Below, piece after piece: positions 42,527 to 50,608 of a DNA stretch of 64,000 nt. How positions within the stretch are numbered: position 1 is the first letter of the stretch; every line of letters begins with the position of its first letter. The notes beneath the pieces were generated by a model. It made no database searches. It saw nothing but the letters and a program-made list of their open reading frames with translations, and was not told where the DNA came from. The position numbers and the translations under genes are program-made. Source of the DNA: Bacteroides sp. 51 (lineage in GTDB: Bacteria; Bacteroidota; Bacteroidia; Bacteroidales; Bacteroidaceae); NCBI RefSeq assembly GCF_010500965.1, contig NZ_QVMI01000017.1:92465-156464 (forward strand). Reading direction: 5' to 3'.

Positions 42527-44596
42527 TTATTCGATTCTGAACATAATAGGCACCGTGTACTTTGTAGATACATCTTCACCTTTAATTTTTCCAGGTTTCC
42601 ATTTAGGCATATTATTAATAATTCTAAGTGCTTCCTGATCGAGTGAAGGATCTACATTGCGTACGATTCGGGGATATTTTATATCTCCCTCTTTATCAAC
42701 AACAAATTGTACAATTACTCTGCCTTGTATGCTCTTTTCTTTAGCATTAGCCGGATATTGCATTTCCTTTGTGATGTAATCCATTAGTGCTCTGGCGCCA
42801 CCCGGAAATTCGGGCATATTATCAGCTAAGCCGTATACTGTTTCTCCATTGATCTTACTTTCTTCGTAATCAGTAATTTTAGATGGAGTAAATTGAGGAG
42901 AGTTGGCGCTTTGTCCCAGATTGAACATGATTGGAATCGTATATTTTACGTTCACAGCTTTTCCGCGTTGCATACCTGGTTTCCATTTAGGCATTAGGGT
43001 TATAACGCGCATAGCCTCTTCGTCTATTTCCGGGCTTACATTACGAATAATTGTTGGATTCTTGATATCTCCCGTTTCACTTACTACAAATTGTATAATA
43101 ACACGTCCTTGTGTTTTGCTATCTTGTGCTGCTTTAGGATATTTGATATTTGCCGAAAGGAATTCCATCAGAGCCTTGTTTCCACCCGGGAATTCAGGCA
43201 TCTGCTCTACGATCTCAAAGATGACATCTTCACCAGGACCTTTAACTTCTTCAGGAATGAAAGCCGGTACTTGGGCCATTACAATGACCATATTTTGCCG
43301 ATCTTCCTTTTTACTATCACTTGTGACTGTTTGTGCCATTACAACATTCTCGCTAGTTCTGTACAACAAAGAAAATGTGGCTTGATCTTTCCATTCAAAA
43401 GAAAATTCACCTTTCTCGTTTGTAACAGTTAGTGGAGTCGTTGTGTTTGCCATAACAATCTGCACACCTTTTAAGGGTTTGTTATTTGTATTAATTACAG
43501 TTCCCTTATACAGGTACTTTTTTTCTTGTTGTATAGCGGCCGGTGGCGCAGGCGGTTCGGATGCTGTACGTGTTGCTGCGATGTAATTGTCCTGCTGAGT
43601 GGACGCAGTGAGTGGTTCTTGCACAGGTATATTACTTTCCTGTGTCTCTATTATAGCCGAACTGTTTTCGGGTTGGATCACATGGTCAATAAGTTTTTCT
43701 GTGCTACGCGCTATAGCTTCAATATTGCTTACAATAAGCAATAATGCGGCCAGGGGGAGGAAGATCAGGTACTTTGTTCTTCCTATCTGTTTGGTTCTTT
43801 TTTTATTCATCATTCTAATGCGAATTTTGAGTGGTAAAACATTGAAACTATTATAAAGAGTAGCTACTGACTTTTGATGTGCCAATCCCAACAAATGGTA
43901 TTGGTATGTTTTGCAGTCATGACCCGTTTCCAGGACCTTATGATCTGCCATAAATTCAAGATTATTGCGTATTTCCCGCTTCATTAACCATACGAATGGG
44001 TTAAACCAACAAAGAATACATAGAAGTTCACTAAGAAGGACATCTATGGAATGCCATTGTGAGGCATGGGTTTGCTCGTGGGTGAGTATCTCCTCCAACT
44101 CCTGTTCCGTGTGTGAATCGGGGTGTACAAAGATCCATTTGAAAAAAGAGAAAGGTCCTTGATGTTTATCCAATAAATGGACTTTTGTGTTTTGTAATAT
44201 AGTGGTTGGCGTGCGAAACCCTATCCTGATGATTCCTAAAAGCTGAACCAGGAAACGGATGATAAACAATCCGGCAATTCCCCAATATATATACTTCAAA
44301 GAGGAGATTATAAGGTATTTCCAGTCGGCTTGGGAGGCTTCATCCGAAAAATCAATGTTGATCTCCGGCAGTATTACGGTTGAATAAATATCAGCCATGG
44401 CCACTATTGGCTCTTGTTCTTTGATCCATTCCTGAATATTCAGGAGTGGATATAATATAGAGATACCGAAGAAGCATAATAATGCTGTGCGTCTCCATTT
44501 AAAGAATGTGTCTTTATAAAAGAATAACCTGTAGAAAGCATAAAAGAGCGCAATGGCTACATTTACTTTCAGGAAATAGGCTAATTCGGGGTTCAT
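42527..44596 (-). CDS. BlaR1-like M56 metallopeptidase with two TonB C-terminal domains
   Basis: A 689-residue inner-membrane protein. The first 100 residues carry membrane helices (AYFLKVNVAIALFYAFYRLFF and on). The M56 zinc motif is HEQTH at 173-177, with the downstream helix pair LSELLCILCWFNPFVW, and a further helix lies near 275-295. The periplasmic part has one carboxypeptidase-regulatory-like domain (about 355-430), then two TonB_C-type domains, each with YPxxA...GRVIVQFVV...MPKWKPGK. No penicillin-binding sensor domain is present, so the signal is unlikely to be a beta-lactam. I chose ATG 44596 (MNPELAYFLKVN). It pairs with the BlaI gene upstream. Confidence 0.88.
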   Translation of the reverse strand: MNPELAYFLKVNVAIALFYAFYRLFFYKDTFFKWRRTALLCFFGISILYPLLNIQEWIKEQEPIVAMADIYSTVILPEINIDFSDEASQADWKYLIISSLKYIYWGIAGLFIIRFLVQLLGIIRIGFRTPTTILQNTKVHLLDKHQGPFSFFKWIFVHPDSHTEQELEEILTHEQTHASQWHSIDVLLSELLCILCWFNPFVWLMKREIRNNLEFMADHKVLETGHDCKTYQYHLLGLAHQKSVATLYNSFNVLPLKIRIRMMNKKRTKQIGRTKYLIFLPLAALLLIVSNIEAIARSTEKLIDHVIQPENSSAIIETQESNIPVQEPLTASTQQDNYIAATRTASEPPAPPAAIQQEKKYLYKGTVINTNNKPLKGVQIVMANTTTPLTVTNEKGEFSFEWKDQATFSLLYRTSENVVMAQTVTSDSKKEDRQNMVIVMAQVPAFIPEEVKGPGEDVIFEIVEQMPEFPGGNKALMEFLSANIKYPKAAQDSKTQGRVIIQFVVSETGDIKNPTIIRNVSPEIDEEAMRVITLMPKWKPGMQRGKAVNVKYTIPIMFNLGQSANSPQFTPSKITDYEESKINGETVYGLADNMPEFPGGARALMDYITKEMQYPANAKEKSIQGRVIVQFVVDKEGDIKYPRIVRNVDPSLDQEALRIINNMPKWKPGKIKGEDVSTKYTVPIMFRIE

Positions 44597-44615
44597 GGTA
44601 TGGGTGTTTTTCTGG

Positions 44616-44981
44616 TTACTCTTTTTTGCCTTTTTCAATCATATCAATGATTTCTTTTAATTCGTCTGTGGATATTTTCCGGTCTTTGGCGAAGAAAGAA
44701 ACCATTTCCTTGTATGAGTTCTCAAAGTAGTTGCGTACTACGCCGCTCATAAATGTGCGTTTATATTCGCTTTCTTTAATGGCGGGGGCATATTGATAAG
44801 TATTGCCTACACGTTCGGCCAGAACATAACCTTTCCTTTCCAGATTCTTAACGATGGATGCCACTGTAGTGTATGGCGGAGCAGGTTTAGCGAATTTGGC
44901 TACAATGTCTTTTACGAAGCAGCTATTCAACTCCCAAATATAGATCATCACTTCTTCTTCTTGTATCGTTAACTTTTCCAT
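44616..44981 (-). CDS. BlaI/MecI/CopY-family repressor
   Basis: A 121-residue winged-helix repressor: MEKLTIQEEEVMIYIWELNSCFVKDIVAKFAKPAPPYTTVASIVKNLERKGYVLAERVG is the DNA-binding domain and the C-terminal helices dimerise. In the known systems the M56 partner causes cleavage of the repressor. The downstream M56 gene begins 19 bases after the stop. A perfect palindrome lying on the -7 box (45014-45030) is the likely operator, giving self-repression. Confidence 0.93.
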   Translation of the reverse strand: MEKLTIQEEEVMIYIWELNSCFVKDIVAKFAKPAPPYTTVASIVKNLERKGYVLAERVGNTYQYAPAIKESEYKRTFMSGVVRNYFENSYKEMVSFFAKDRKISTDELKEIIDMIEKGKKE

Positions 44982-45008
44982 ATAGCTATTTGAATTACGA
45001 TTATATCA

Positions 45009-45038
45009 CAAATCTACGAAAGTTTCGTAGTAATGCAA
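45009..45038 (-). promoter_or_regulatory. blaI promoter with overlapping BlaI-type operator
   Basis: On the minus strand, TTG (45038-45036), a 19-base spacer and TAGATTTG (45016-45009) form the promoter. The perfect 17-base palindrome CTACGAAAGTTTCGTAG occupies 45014-45030 inside the spacer and overlaps the -7 box. A repressor bound there would block polymerase. Confidence 0.7.
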
Positions 45039-45074
45039 GGATGTTAGAGTTAAAGATTCTAAAAGTGAGTAATC

Positions 45075-45150
45075 CACAGGGCTTTAAATATATATCCCCC
45101 CAGTTAAGGCATTGAATGCCGACTGGGGGGATATGTATTTAAGCCCTGTG
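45075..45150. terminator. Long hairpin at the end of the GH2 operon
   Basis: Arms 45075-45104 and 45122-45150 pair over about 29 bases (CACAGGGCTT...CCCCCCAGT and complement), with few mismatches and a loop of 17. It lies 44 bases after the GH2 stop codon in the direction of transcription. No T-run follows, so it may be a stabilising 3' structure rather than a classical terminator. Confidence 0.65.
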
Positions 45151-45193
45151 AGCTAGCTTTAGGATATTTGAAAAACCTGGCTGTAGCGCCTCG

Positions 45194-48097
45194 CTACCGA
45201 TTATATGGTCTTACTTCCAATTTGTATGATCCTCCTTGTAACAAAGCCTCGTCGAATGCGATGGATATTTTTTTGCTTTCGCCCGACATCAAGGTAAAAT
45301 AGTTCTCGTTGATGATGGCTGGTAATATCCTTTCGCCATCTGTTGTGCGAATAGCTTGTACATGTACGGCAAAAGCAACGCTTTTAGCTGATTTGGGTTG
45401 GGTAATGACGGCTTGTATCTCAGCTTTTCCATCTTTTTTGAGGAGTTGTGAGGTTACCTTCAGGTTTGCTTTGGGCAGAGCGTTCAGTGCGGTGAAGTCT
45501 ATCCGGTTGGTGCCACGCCAGTACATGTTTTCACTGATGGTCTTTCCGGTATGGTCTTTCAAACGGAGTTTAATGAAATGCACATCGGTTAGTTCTTTAT
45601 TGTGTTCCATGCCGCCATATACTTTAAAGTCCCAGAGCGAGTATCCCCAGCCGGTTCCGCGTTCCATTCCCTGCATGCGCACGTACCGGGCTTTGATATC
45701 ATCGAAGTAGATTTTCTGTATACCTACTCTTCCATAGGTTACGGTAGATACGTCTTTCCAGGATTGTGCATCGTCCGATACTTGTATTTTGTACTTTTTG
45801 CCATAGGCTTTCTCCCAGTTGAGGCCTACACCGAAGATGTTTTCCTGTTTCTGTAAGTCGATGTATATCCATTCATTGTTATTCGAGTGACTGCTCCAGC
45901 GACTGTTCAGGTTGTTGTCGGTCACTTCTTCCGGTCTTCCGGTGTCGGATGAAGAGGCTGTGGCCGGTTTACCGAGCGCAATATTTTGGGCTTTCTCATA
46001 GAATGGGATATAAAAACAATGCGTGGCAGTATTGGAGTACGACTGTATGGTGGCCGATTGCCGAAAAGCGGTTACCTCCGAACCATCTGAATTGTAAACA
46101 GATGCTTCGGCCGTAAGTTCTTCCATATCCTTGGCGGTGGAATTGATTACTTTGATGGAGTTGGTGGCAGGATTCCATTGAATATGCATGGGTTCACAGG
46201 ACTTTTTTACCCCCCAGTATGCACCGGTCAGGTCATAATAATAGTCGTATGTTTGCCATACCATCGAAGGATAGGCCGACTGGCTCATCCAGGTCATGAT
46301 GCCCGAAGCATCTTCCCACATATTGTCCAGCCAGCCCTCGTACATGGCCTGGTTGGTTTCAATGTTGAGTAGTTGCGCTTTGCGGCAGTAATCTTCTATA
46401 CTTTCGGGTGTTCCGTAGCGTCCGGCTATGCTTTCGTCGTACTTATCGGGTGTGGCGTTGAATGCCCATTGGCCGAAGAAGTGTTGGTTCCACATCTCGT
46501 TGCGCGGCCATAGTTTGTCTTTGGGCATGAATTTGATGAGGCTTTCGTAGTTTACGAATACTGCCGTGCCGATTTCTGTTCTCAGTCCCCAGGTAGCATT
46601 GTCGAGTGTCATGCTCTTAGGATAGGGGGTGAAGTACCACCTGGGATCGAAGTTGCCCCATACACCGCTACCGGAGAGGCTCTCGGCATTCGAGATGGGT
46701 TGGTAATACCGATCGTTGCCGTCGAATGTGGCGATGTTTTCCTTTAGCCAGTTCTTGAGAGGCGCTACGGGATATCCTTCGTTGTTTCCGCACCATACGG
46801 CTACGCAGGGGTGATTGCGTATTCTCAGAATCTTTTCAATGGCATTCCGGTTGAAGCAATGAATGTCCGATGGAAGGTTTGGATTGGCATTGAGCCAGAA
46901 GTCGTCCCAAACCAGGATACCGTATTTATCACATGCTTCGTAGAACTCATCGTCGGTTGTGGAGCCTAGCCAGTTGCGGATGATGTTGAAGTTCATCTCT
47001 TTGTGCAATTGGACTTTGGTATCGTATTCGTTTCCGCGGCATCTCAAGAGATATTCAGACATGCCCCAGTTTCCGCCTTTGAGGAATACGCGTTTACCGT
47101 TGATGGAGACATGGAGTACATCGCCTTCGGTGTCGTAGGTGTATTTCCTGATTCCGAATTTGATTTGTTGTGTTTCGGATACCTTGCCGTCTACTTCCAG
47201 GGTGATGTCGCACACATAGAGGTGGGGTTCGCCGTATCCGTTTGGCCACCATAGTCGTGGGTTGTTAATGATTAGCTCGTGGAGTGCGGATTTATCGAAG
47301 TTATATTCGGTGGTGCGGCCAGGGTTGGCATTTACTCTTTGGGAGAATTCGATGTTGCCCGGCTGTATCTTTACTTTTAATGTTCCTTCTTTATGGGATT
47401 GGGTGGGGTTCTTTATTCCGAAGGATAGTGACAGTTCGGCTCGGGCATTGGTAGGCAGGTCGGTTCTGATCCATGGATCTTCGATCAACAATCCTCCGGT
47501 GTTGCTTAGAAACACTTTATCGGTGATACCAGAGTTTAGTCCCGGAACGTATGGCATCCAATCCCATCCGCCACTGGAAATGTAGGTAGGGGTTCCGTAG
47601 TTGTTCAGTGGGTGTTCGGGGATTTCGACACGTACGGTGAGTATGTTCTTTTCGTTGCGGCGGGCAATGTCGGTGATGTCGAATTTACCTCTTTGCATGA
47701 ATCCGTCGAGTATTCCGAGCGACTTTCCGTTGAGTGTGATTTCGCCTCTGCGGTTTATTCCCCTGAAGTTCAGCCAGATCTTTTCTTGGGTAAAGTCTGT
47801 GGGGATATCGAATTGGCAGCGGTACATGAATGGACAGTCGTACTTTGCTTTGTCTACCTGGTAGATGTTGTCGCCGAAGTTCGGGTCTTTTTCCAGTCCG
47901 GCTTCCACGTAAGAGACGAATACGGTTCCGGGTACAACGGCGTCGATCCATTGTTCCTGGTGTTGGGGCGTTACTTGCCAGGTCACCCCGGGGTTGGAGC
48001 TTTCCAGTGATTGTATCCGGTGCTGGGCTAGCATTCCGGCTGGTAATAACAGGAGCGCTGCGAGTGGCAGGGAGTATTTTTTTATGTTTATCTGCAT
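45194..48097 (-). CDS. GH2 glycoside hydrolase with internal F5/8 (discoidin) domain
   Basis: A 967-residue secreted enzyme with signal peptide at 1-24. The GH2 order is a jelly-roll sugar-binding domain (about 30-200), an immunoglobulin-like domain, and the TIM barrel (about 325-600). Glu440 in CGNNEGYP is the acid/base and Glu508 in LRTEIGTAV the nucleophile. A discoidin/CBM32-like domain (about 715-840, IALGKPATASSSDTGRPEEVTDNNLNSRWSS) is inserted before the last beta domain. The set FLKGGNWGMSEYLLRC and WDDFWLNAN recalls exo-beta-glucosaminidase or beta-mannosidase-type GH2 enzymes, but substrate is not settled. It is the last gene of the locus. Confidence 0.92.
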   Translation of the reverse strand: MQINIKKYSLPLAALLLLPAGMLAQHRIQSLESSNPGVTWQVTPQHQEQWIDAVVPGTVFVSYVEAGLEKDPNFGDNIYQVDKAKYDCPFMYRCQFDIPTDFTQEKIWLNFRGINRRGEITLNGKSLGILDGFMQRGKFDITDIARRNEKNILTVRVEIPEHPLNNYGTPTYISSGGWDWMPYVPGLNSGITDKVFLSNTGGLLIEDPWIRTDLPTNARAELSLSFGIKNPTQSHKEGTLKVKIQPGNIEFSQRVNANPGRTTEYNFDKSALHELIINNPRLWWPNGYGEPHLYVCDITLEVDGKVSETQQIKFGIRKYTYDTEGDVLHVSINGKRVFLKGGNWGMSEYLLRCRGNEYDTKVQLHKEMNFNIIRNWLGSTTDDEFYEACDKYGILVWDDFWLNANPNLPSDIHCFNRNAIEKILRIRNHPCVAVWCGNNEGYPVAPLKNWLKENIATFDGNDRYYQPISNAESLSGSGVWGNFDPRWYFTPYPKSMTLDNATWGLRTEIGTAVFVNYESLIKFMPKDKLWPRNEMWNQHFFGQWAFNATPDKYDESIAGRYGTPESIEDYCRKAQLLNIETNQAMYEGWLDNMWEDASGIMTWMSQSAYPSMVWQTYDYYYDLTGAYWGVKKSCEPMHIQWNPATNSIKVINSTAKDMEELTAEASVYNSDGSEVTAFRQSATIQSYSNTATHCFYIPFYEKAQNIALGKPATASSSDTGRPEEVTDNNLNSRWSSHSNNNEWIYIDLQKQENIFGVGLNWEKAYGKKYKIQVSDDAQSWKDVSTVTYGRVGIQKIYFDDIKARYVRMQGMERGTGWGYSLWDFKVYGGMEHNKELTDVHFIKLRLKDHTGKTISENMYWRGTNRIDFTALNALPKANLKVTSQLLKKDGKAEIQAVITQPKSAKSVAFAVHVQAIRTTDGERILPAIINENYFTLMSGESKKISIAFDEALLQGGSYKLEVRPYNR

Positions 48098-48150
48098 TTA
48101 GATTGATGTTATTTGGTTCTTTATTATTAGTAATGCGCTTTGCGACATGA

Positions 48151-48177
48151 GGGCAGACACAAGGCCTGCCCCTACAC
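48151..48177. repeat. GGGCAG/CTGCCC hairpin with shared 14-mer
   Basis: GGGCAG (48151-48156) pairs with CTGCCC (48166-48171). The 14 bases at 48163-48176 are the exact reverse complement of 56175-56188 (TGTAGGGGCAGGCC). It sits between the DUF4998 and GH2 genes. Confidence 0.65.
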
Positions 48178-48196
48178 AAAAGTGGTGAAAGTTTTG

Positions 48197-49393
48197 TTAT
48201 TCTGCAAGTATCATCAGTTTCACCGAATTGATGTGCATCCAGGTGGATGATCCGAAGCTGACTGCCCAACCGATGGTAACGGTTTTCGGCTGATCGAGTT
48301 CAAACTCCATGCTGTGCGTGCCTCCCATGAAATCTTTATTCCAAACGTGCGAGGCAATGGCTTCGCCGGTATTTCCGATGTCGGGCAGCGTATTGCCGGT
48401 GGCCACCATGAAGTTTCCTGTGAAGTTGTCCGATCCGCCGCCATCGCTGTAGAACTCGATGGAATAATGACCCGCAGGTAGTGATATGGTTTGATAAATC
48501 TTACCGTTGGTTACGCCATCGCCGCCCCAGTCTTTGGATTCGAAATGTATTACGCCTCCCGAGTCGGTAGACCATCCGCCGGCCGTATCGCCATTCTGGT
48601 TAATGATGTTAGGCGTGTACTGCCAGTCTTTGATGACTCCCCATTTGCCCGTGCCATCGTCCGACCTGGCAAACGGATTCCCGGGATTCTTGATCAGGCG
48701 AGTGATATCTTCGTTTACACCTATATATAAAGGAGCTACTTTGAAGGTATCAATAGATAGTTCATCGGGCAGGTAGTAGGCTTGCATACTGAACTCACTC
48801 ATGCTTTTGAAGTTTTCCAGTATGGTCTTTTTCTCCGATGTCGGTACTTTTATGGTATGTGCCCGGTCGTTGGAATCCGTATAATCTACCTTGACGAAAG
48901 GTGATGTTTCATCTCCGTTGTACCACTCAATGACTACGTTGTCGCCTACTTTTTCGGCGCTTTTGATTGGGCGGTTGTAGAGCGTTTGCCTGTACGTGTC
49001 TCCATAGGATACACCCGTAGTGACAACCGGAATAGAGGAGTTGCCTTCGCCATCATACGAAATCACTTCGAAGTAATACCTTCCTTCGGGCAGTGCGATA
49101 GGCTTTTCTATAATATCTACGCCCGATGTTCTTTGTACATCGATAACCAGTGAGTCTTTCCGGTTGTTCCAGTAGATGTTCACTTTAGTGATCTTCGGAT
49201 CAGAGGTAAGCATACCGTAGAATACTACGCGCTCGTCACCCGACAGGAATATAGCTGGGTCTACTTTGCCGGTATATAGCCTTGGCTTACCCTCTGTATA
49301 TTTCAGATAATCGTCCATGTCCGAGCAAGATGCGGCACCAAACAGGTACACGAATACCATGACCGGAAGTACTGATTGTATAAATTGTTTCAT
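48197..49393 (-). CDS. DUF4998-type surface lipoprotein
   Basis: A 398-residue lipoprotein. Signal sequence and lipobox AASC give Cys at about 24. The N-terminal half (about 30-220) fits DUF4998 (KPRLYTGKVDPAIFLSGDERVVFYGMLTSDPKITKVNIYWNN). The C-terminal half (about 250-398), with GVIKDWQYTPNIIN, SIEFYSDGGGSDN and AIASHVWNKDFMGGTHSMEFELDQPKTVTIGW, resembles DUF5013 and looks like a carbohydrate-binding beta-sandwich. The probable role is glycan capture at the cell surface. I chose ATG 49393 over 49420. The gap to the upstream gene is 16 bases. Confidence 0.82.
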   Translation of the reverse strand: MKQFIQSVLPVMVFVYLFGAASCSDMDDYLKYTEGKPRLYTGKVDPAIFLSGDERVVFYGMLTSDPKITKVNIYWNNRKDSLVIDVQRTSGVDIIEKPIALPEGRYYFEVISYDGEGNSSIPVVTTGVSYGDTYRQTLYNRPIKSAEKVGDNVVIEWYNGDETSPFVKVDYTDSNDRAHTIKVPTSEKKTILENFKSMSEFSMQAYYLPDELSIDTFKVAPLYIGVNEDITRLIKNPGNPFARSDDGTGKWGVIKDWQYTPNIINQNGDTAGGWSTDSGGVIHFESKDWGGDGVTNGKIYQTISLPAGHYSIEFYSDGGGSDNFTGNFMVATGNTLPDIGNTGEAIASHVWNKDFMGGTHSMEFELDQPKTVTIGWAVSFGSSTWMHINSVKLMILAE

Positions 49394-49409
49394 GATTCTT
49401 TCCTTTCTG

Positions 49410-50594
49410 TTATTTATCATTACCCCATAAAGTTACTTCACTGATCACCATATTGGTGTTTCCGGACCAGTTGTTCAGGCAGCGGATACGGATATAACGC
49501 ACCTTAGGCATATCACTCGGAATATCCGCGTCATCGCCCTGGCGGGCTACACGGCGGTCGTCTTCGGTGAGTAGTCCTACAGGTAGTCCGGATGGTTTTA
49601 TATTCTCAATGGTCACCAGCTTGGTCCAGCCGTCAAAGCTTCCCGACGGATCGAATGTTTCGCATCCCCAGATTTCGTATAGCCTTGGGCTTACGTCATT
49701 GAACATGTGCTTATCATCTGCGGTTGGTTGCAGATTAAAGCGGCTCAACTGTGCTGTGACACCCATATCGAAGGATACGTATTTGGGCTCTCCCGAAGCA
49801 ATGTTACCGGTATGAGCGGCTTCGCCGTCGTTCACGCCATCCCACATGTATTCCAGGCTTCCGCCCCAGTTGGTGGCGGGGGCGTCGCCAGGCAGGATGA
49901 GGGCTTTGAATTTCGTCTTATCGAGCATGATTTCATAGATTGGGGTAACTTCTGCGTAAACCGTGTCGGACAGGTTCTCCCATTTATCGCGAACAACGAC
50001 AGCGAACTTCCGGGGTTCGGACTCATATCCTCTGACAAAGAACTTAGCTGTGTTAAGCGCTGTGTAGAAGGTTTCGGCTGTAGTCATCTCTCCGTCTTCA
50101 TTAGCGGTGGAGACCATGATGGCTAAGTCCGCTCTGGCTTCATTATTGATAACAATATTGATTCCTCCAAAGTCGGGGTTGATTTCCAATTGTCCGGCGG
50201 TAAGGATCACCTGCGGGGTGAGGGGTTTGATCTTTGTTTCAACCGCTACCGACTTATTTTCGCTCCGGTCTACAGCATAGAGTTGAATGGTGTATTCGTC
50301 TGTGTCGCCGAATCCTTCTACCCGTATAGAGTTGGTATAGTAAGAAGAGCGGGCGTTTACCACCTGTCCTTTCTTATTGGTATAGCTAGCCAGTACATAC
50401 AGCAGGTCTTCGTTGGTAGGTAGGCTGTAGTGAATCAATGCAGCACCTGACAAGTTTTCGACTGTTACATTGTACACCGGTTCGGGTGCACTTTTGTCTT
50501 TTTCCATAGGCGAGTTAACATCGTCCGAGCAACTGCCCATGACAAATATATGCAGTACGCCTACTATAAATGCAATGTATTTTTTCATATTCAT
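49410..50594 (-). CDS. DUF4959/DUF5000/DUF5126-type surface lipoprotein
   Basis: A 394-residue lipoprotein with signal sequence and lipobox MGSC. DUF4959-like Ig folds come first (about 30-120, PVYNVTVENLSGAALIHYSLPTNEDLLYVLASY), then a DUF5126-like region, then a discoidin-like C-terminal domain (about 255-394, ending YIRIRCLNNWSGNTNMVISEVTLWG). Such proteins stand in the SusE/F position and act as surface glycan-binding proteins. The ligand is unknown. Start ATG 50594 or 50588 (tandem). It lies 14 bases after SusD. Confidence 0.85.
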   Translation of the reverse strand: MNMKKYIAFIVGVLHIFVMGSCSDDVNSPMEKDKSAPEPVYNVTVENLSGAALIHYSLPTNEDLLYVLASYTNKKGQVVNARSSYYTNSIRVEGFGDTDEYTIQLYAVDRSENKSVAVETKIKPLTPQVILTAGQLEINPDFGGINIVINNEARADLAIMVSTANEDGEMTTAETFYTALNTAKFFVRGYESEPRKFAVVVRDKWENLSDTVYAEVTPIYEIMLDKTKFKALILPGDAPATNWGGSLEYMWDGVNDGEAAHTGNIASGEPKYVSFDMGVTAQLSRFNLQPTADDKHMFNDVSPRLYEIWGCETFDPSGSFDGWTKLVTIENIKPSGLPVGLLTEDDRRVARQGDDADIPSDMPKVRYIRIRCLNNWSGNTNMVISEVTLWGNDK

Positions 50595-50608
50595 TTCGTT
50601 TTTCAGGT

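Noticed and set aside
47685-48269. Minus-strand frame overlapping the GH2 start and the upstream lipoprotein
   Set aside because: It overlaps two well-supported genes in another frame and is rich in Arg and Pro, as expected of a shadow frame.
48197-49420. ATG 49420 as start of the DUF4998-type lipoprotein
   Set aside because: It would put nine charged residues before the signal sequence. ATG 49393 gives a normal lipoprotein signal.
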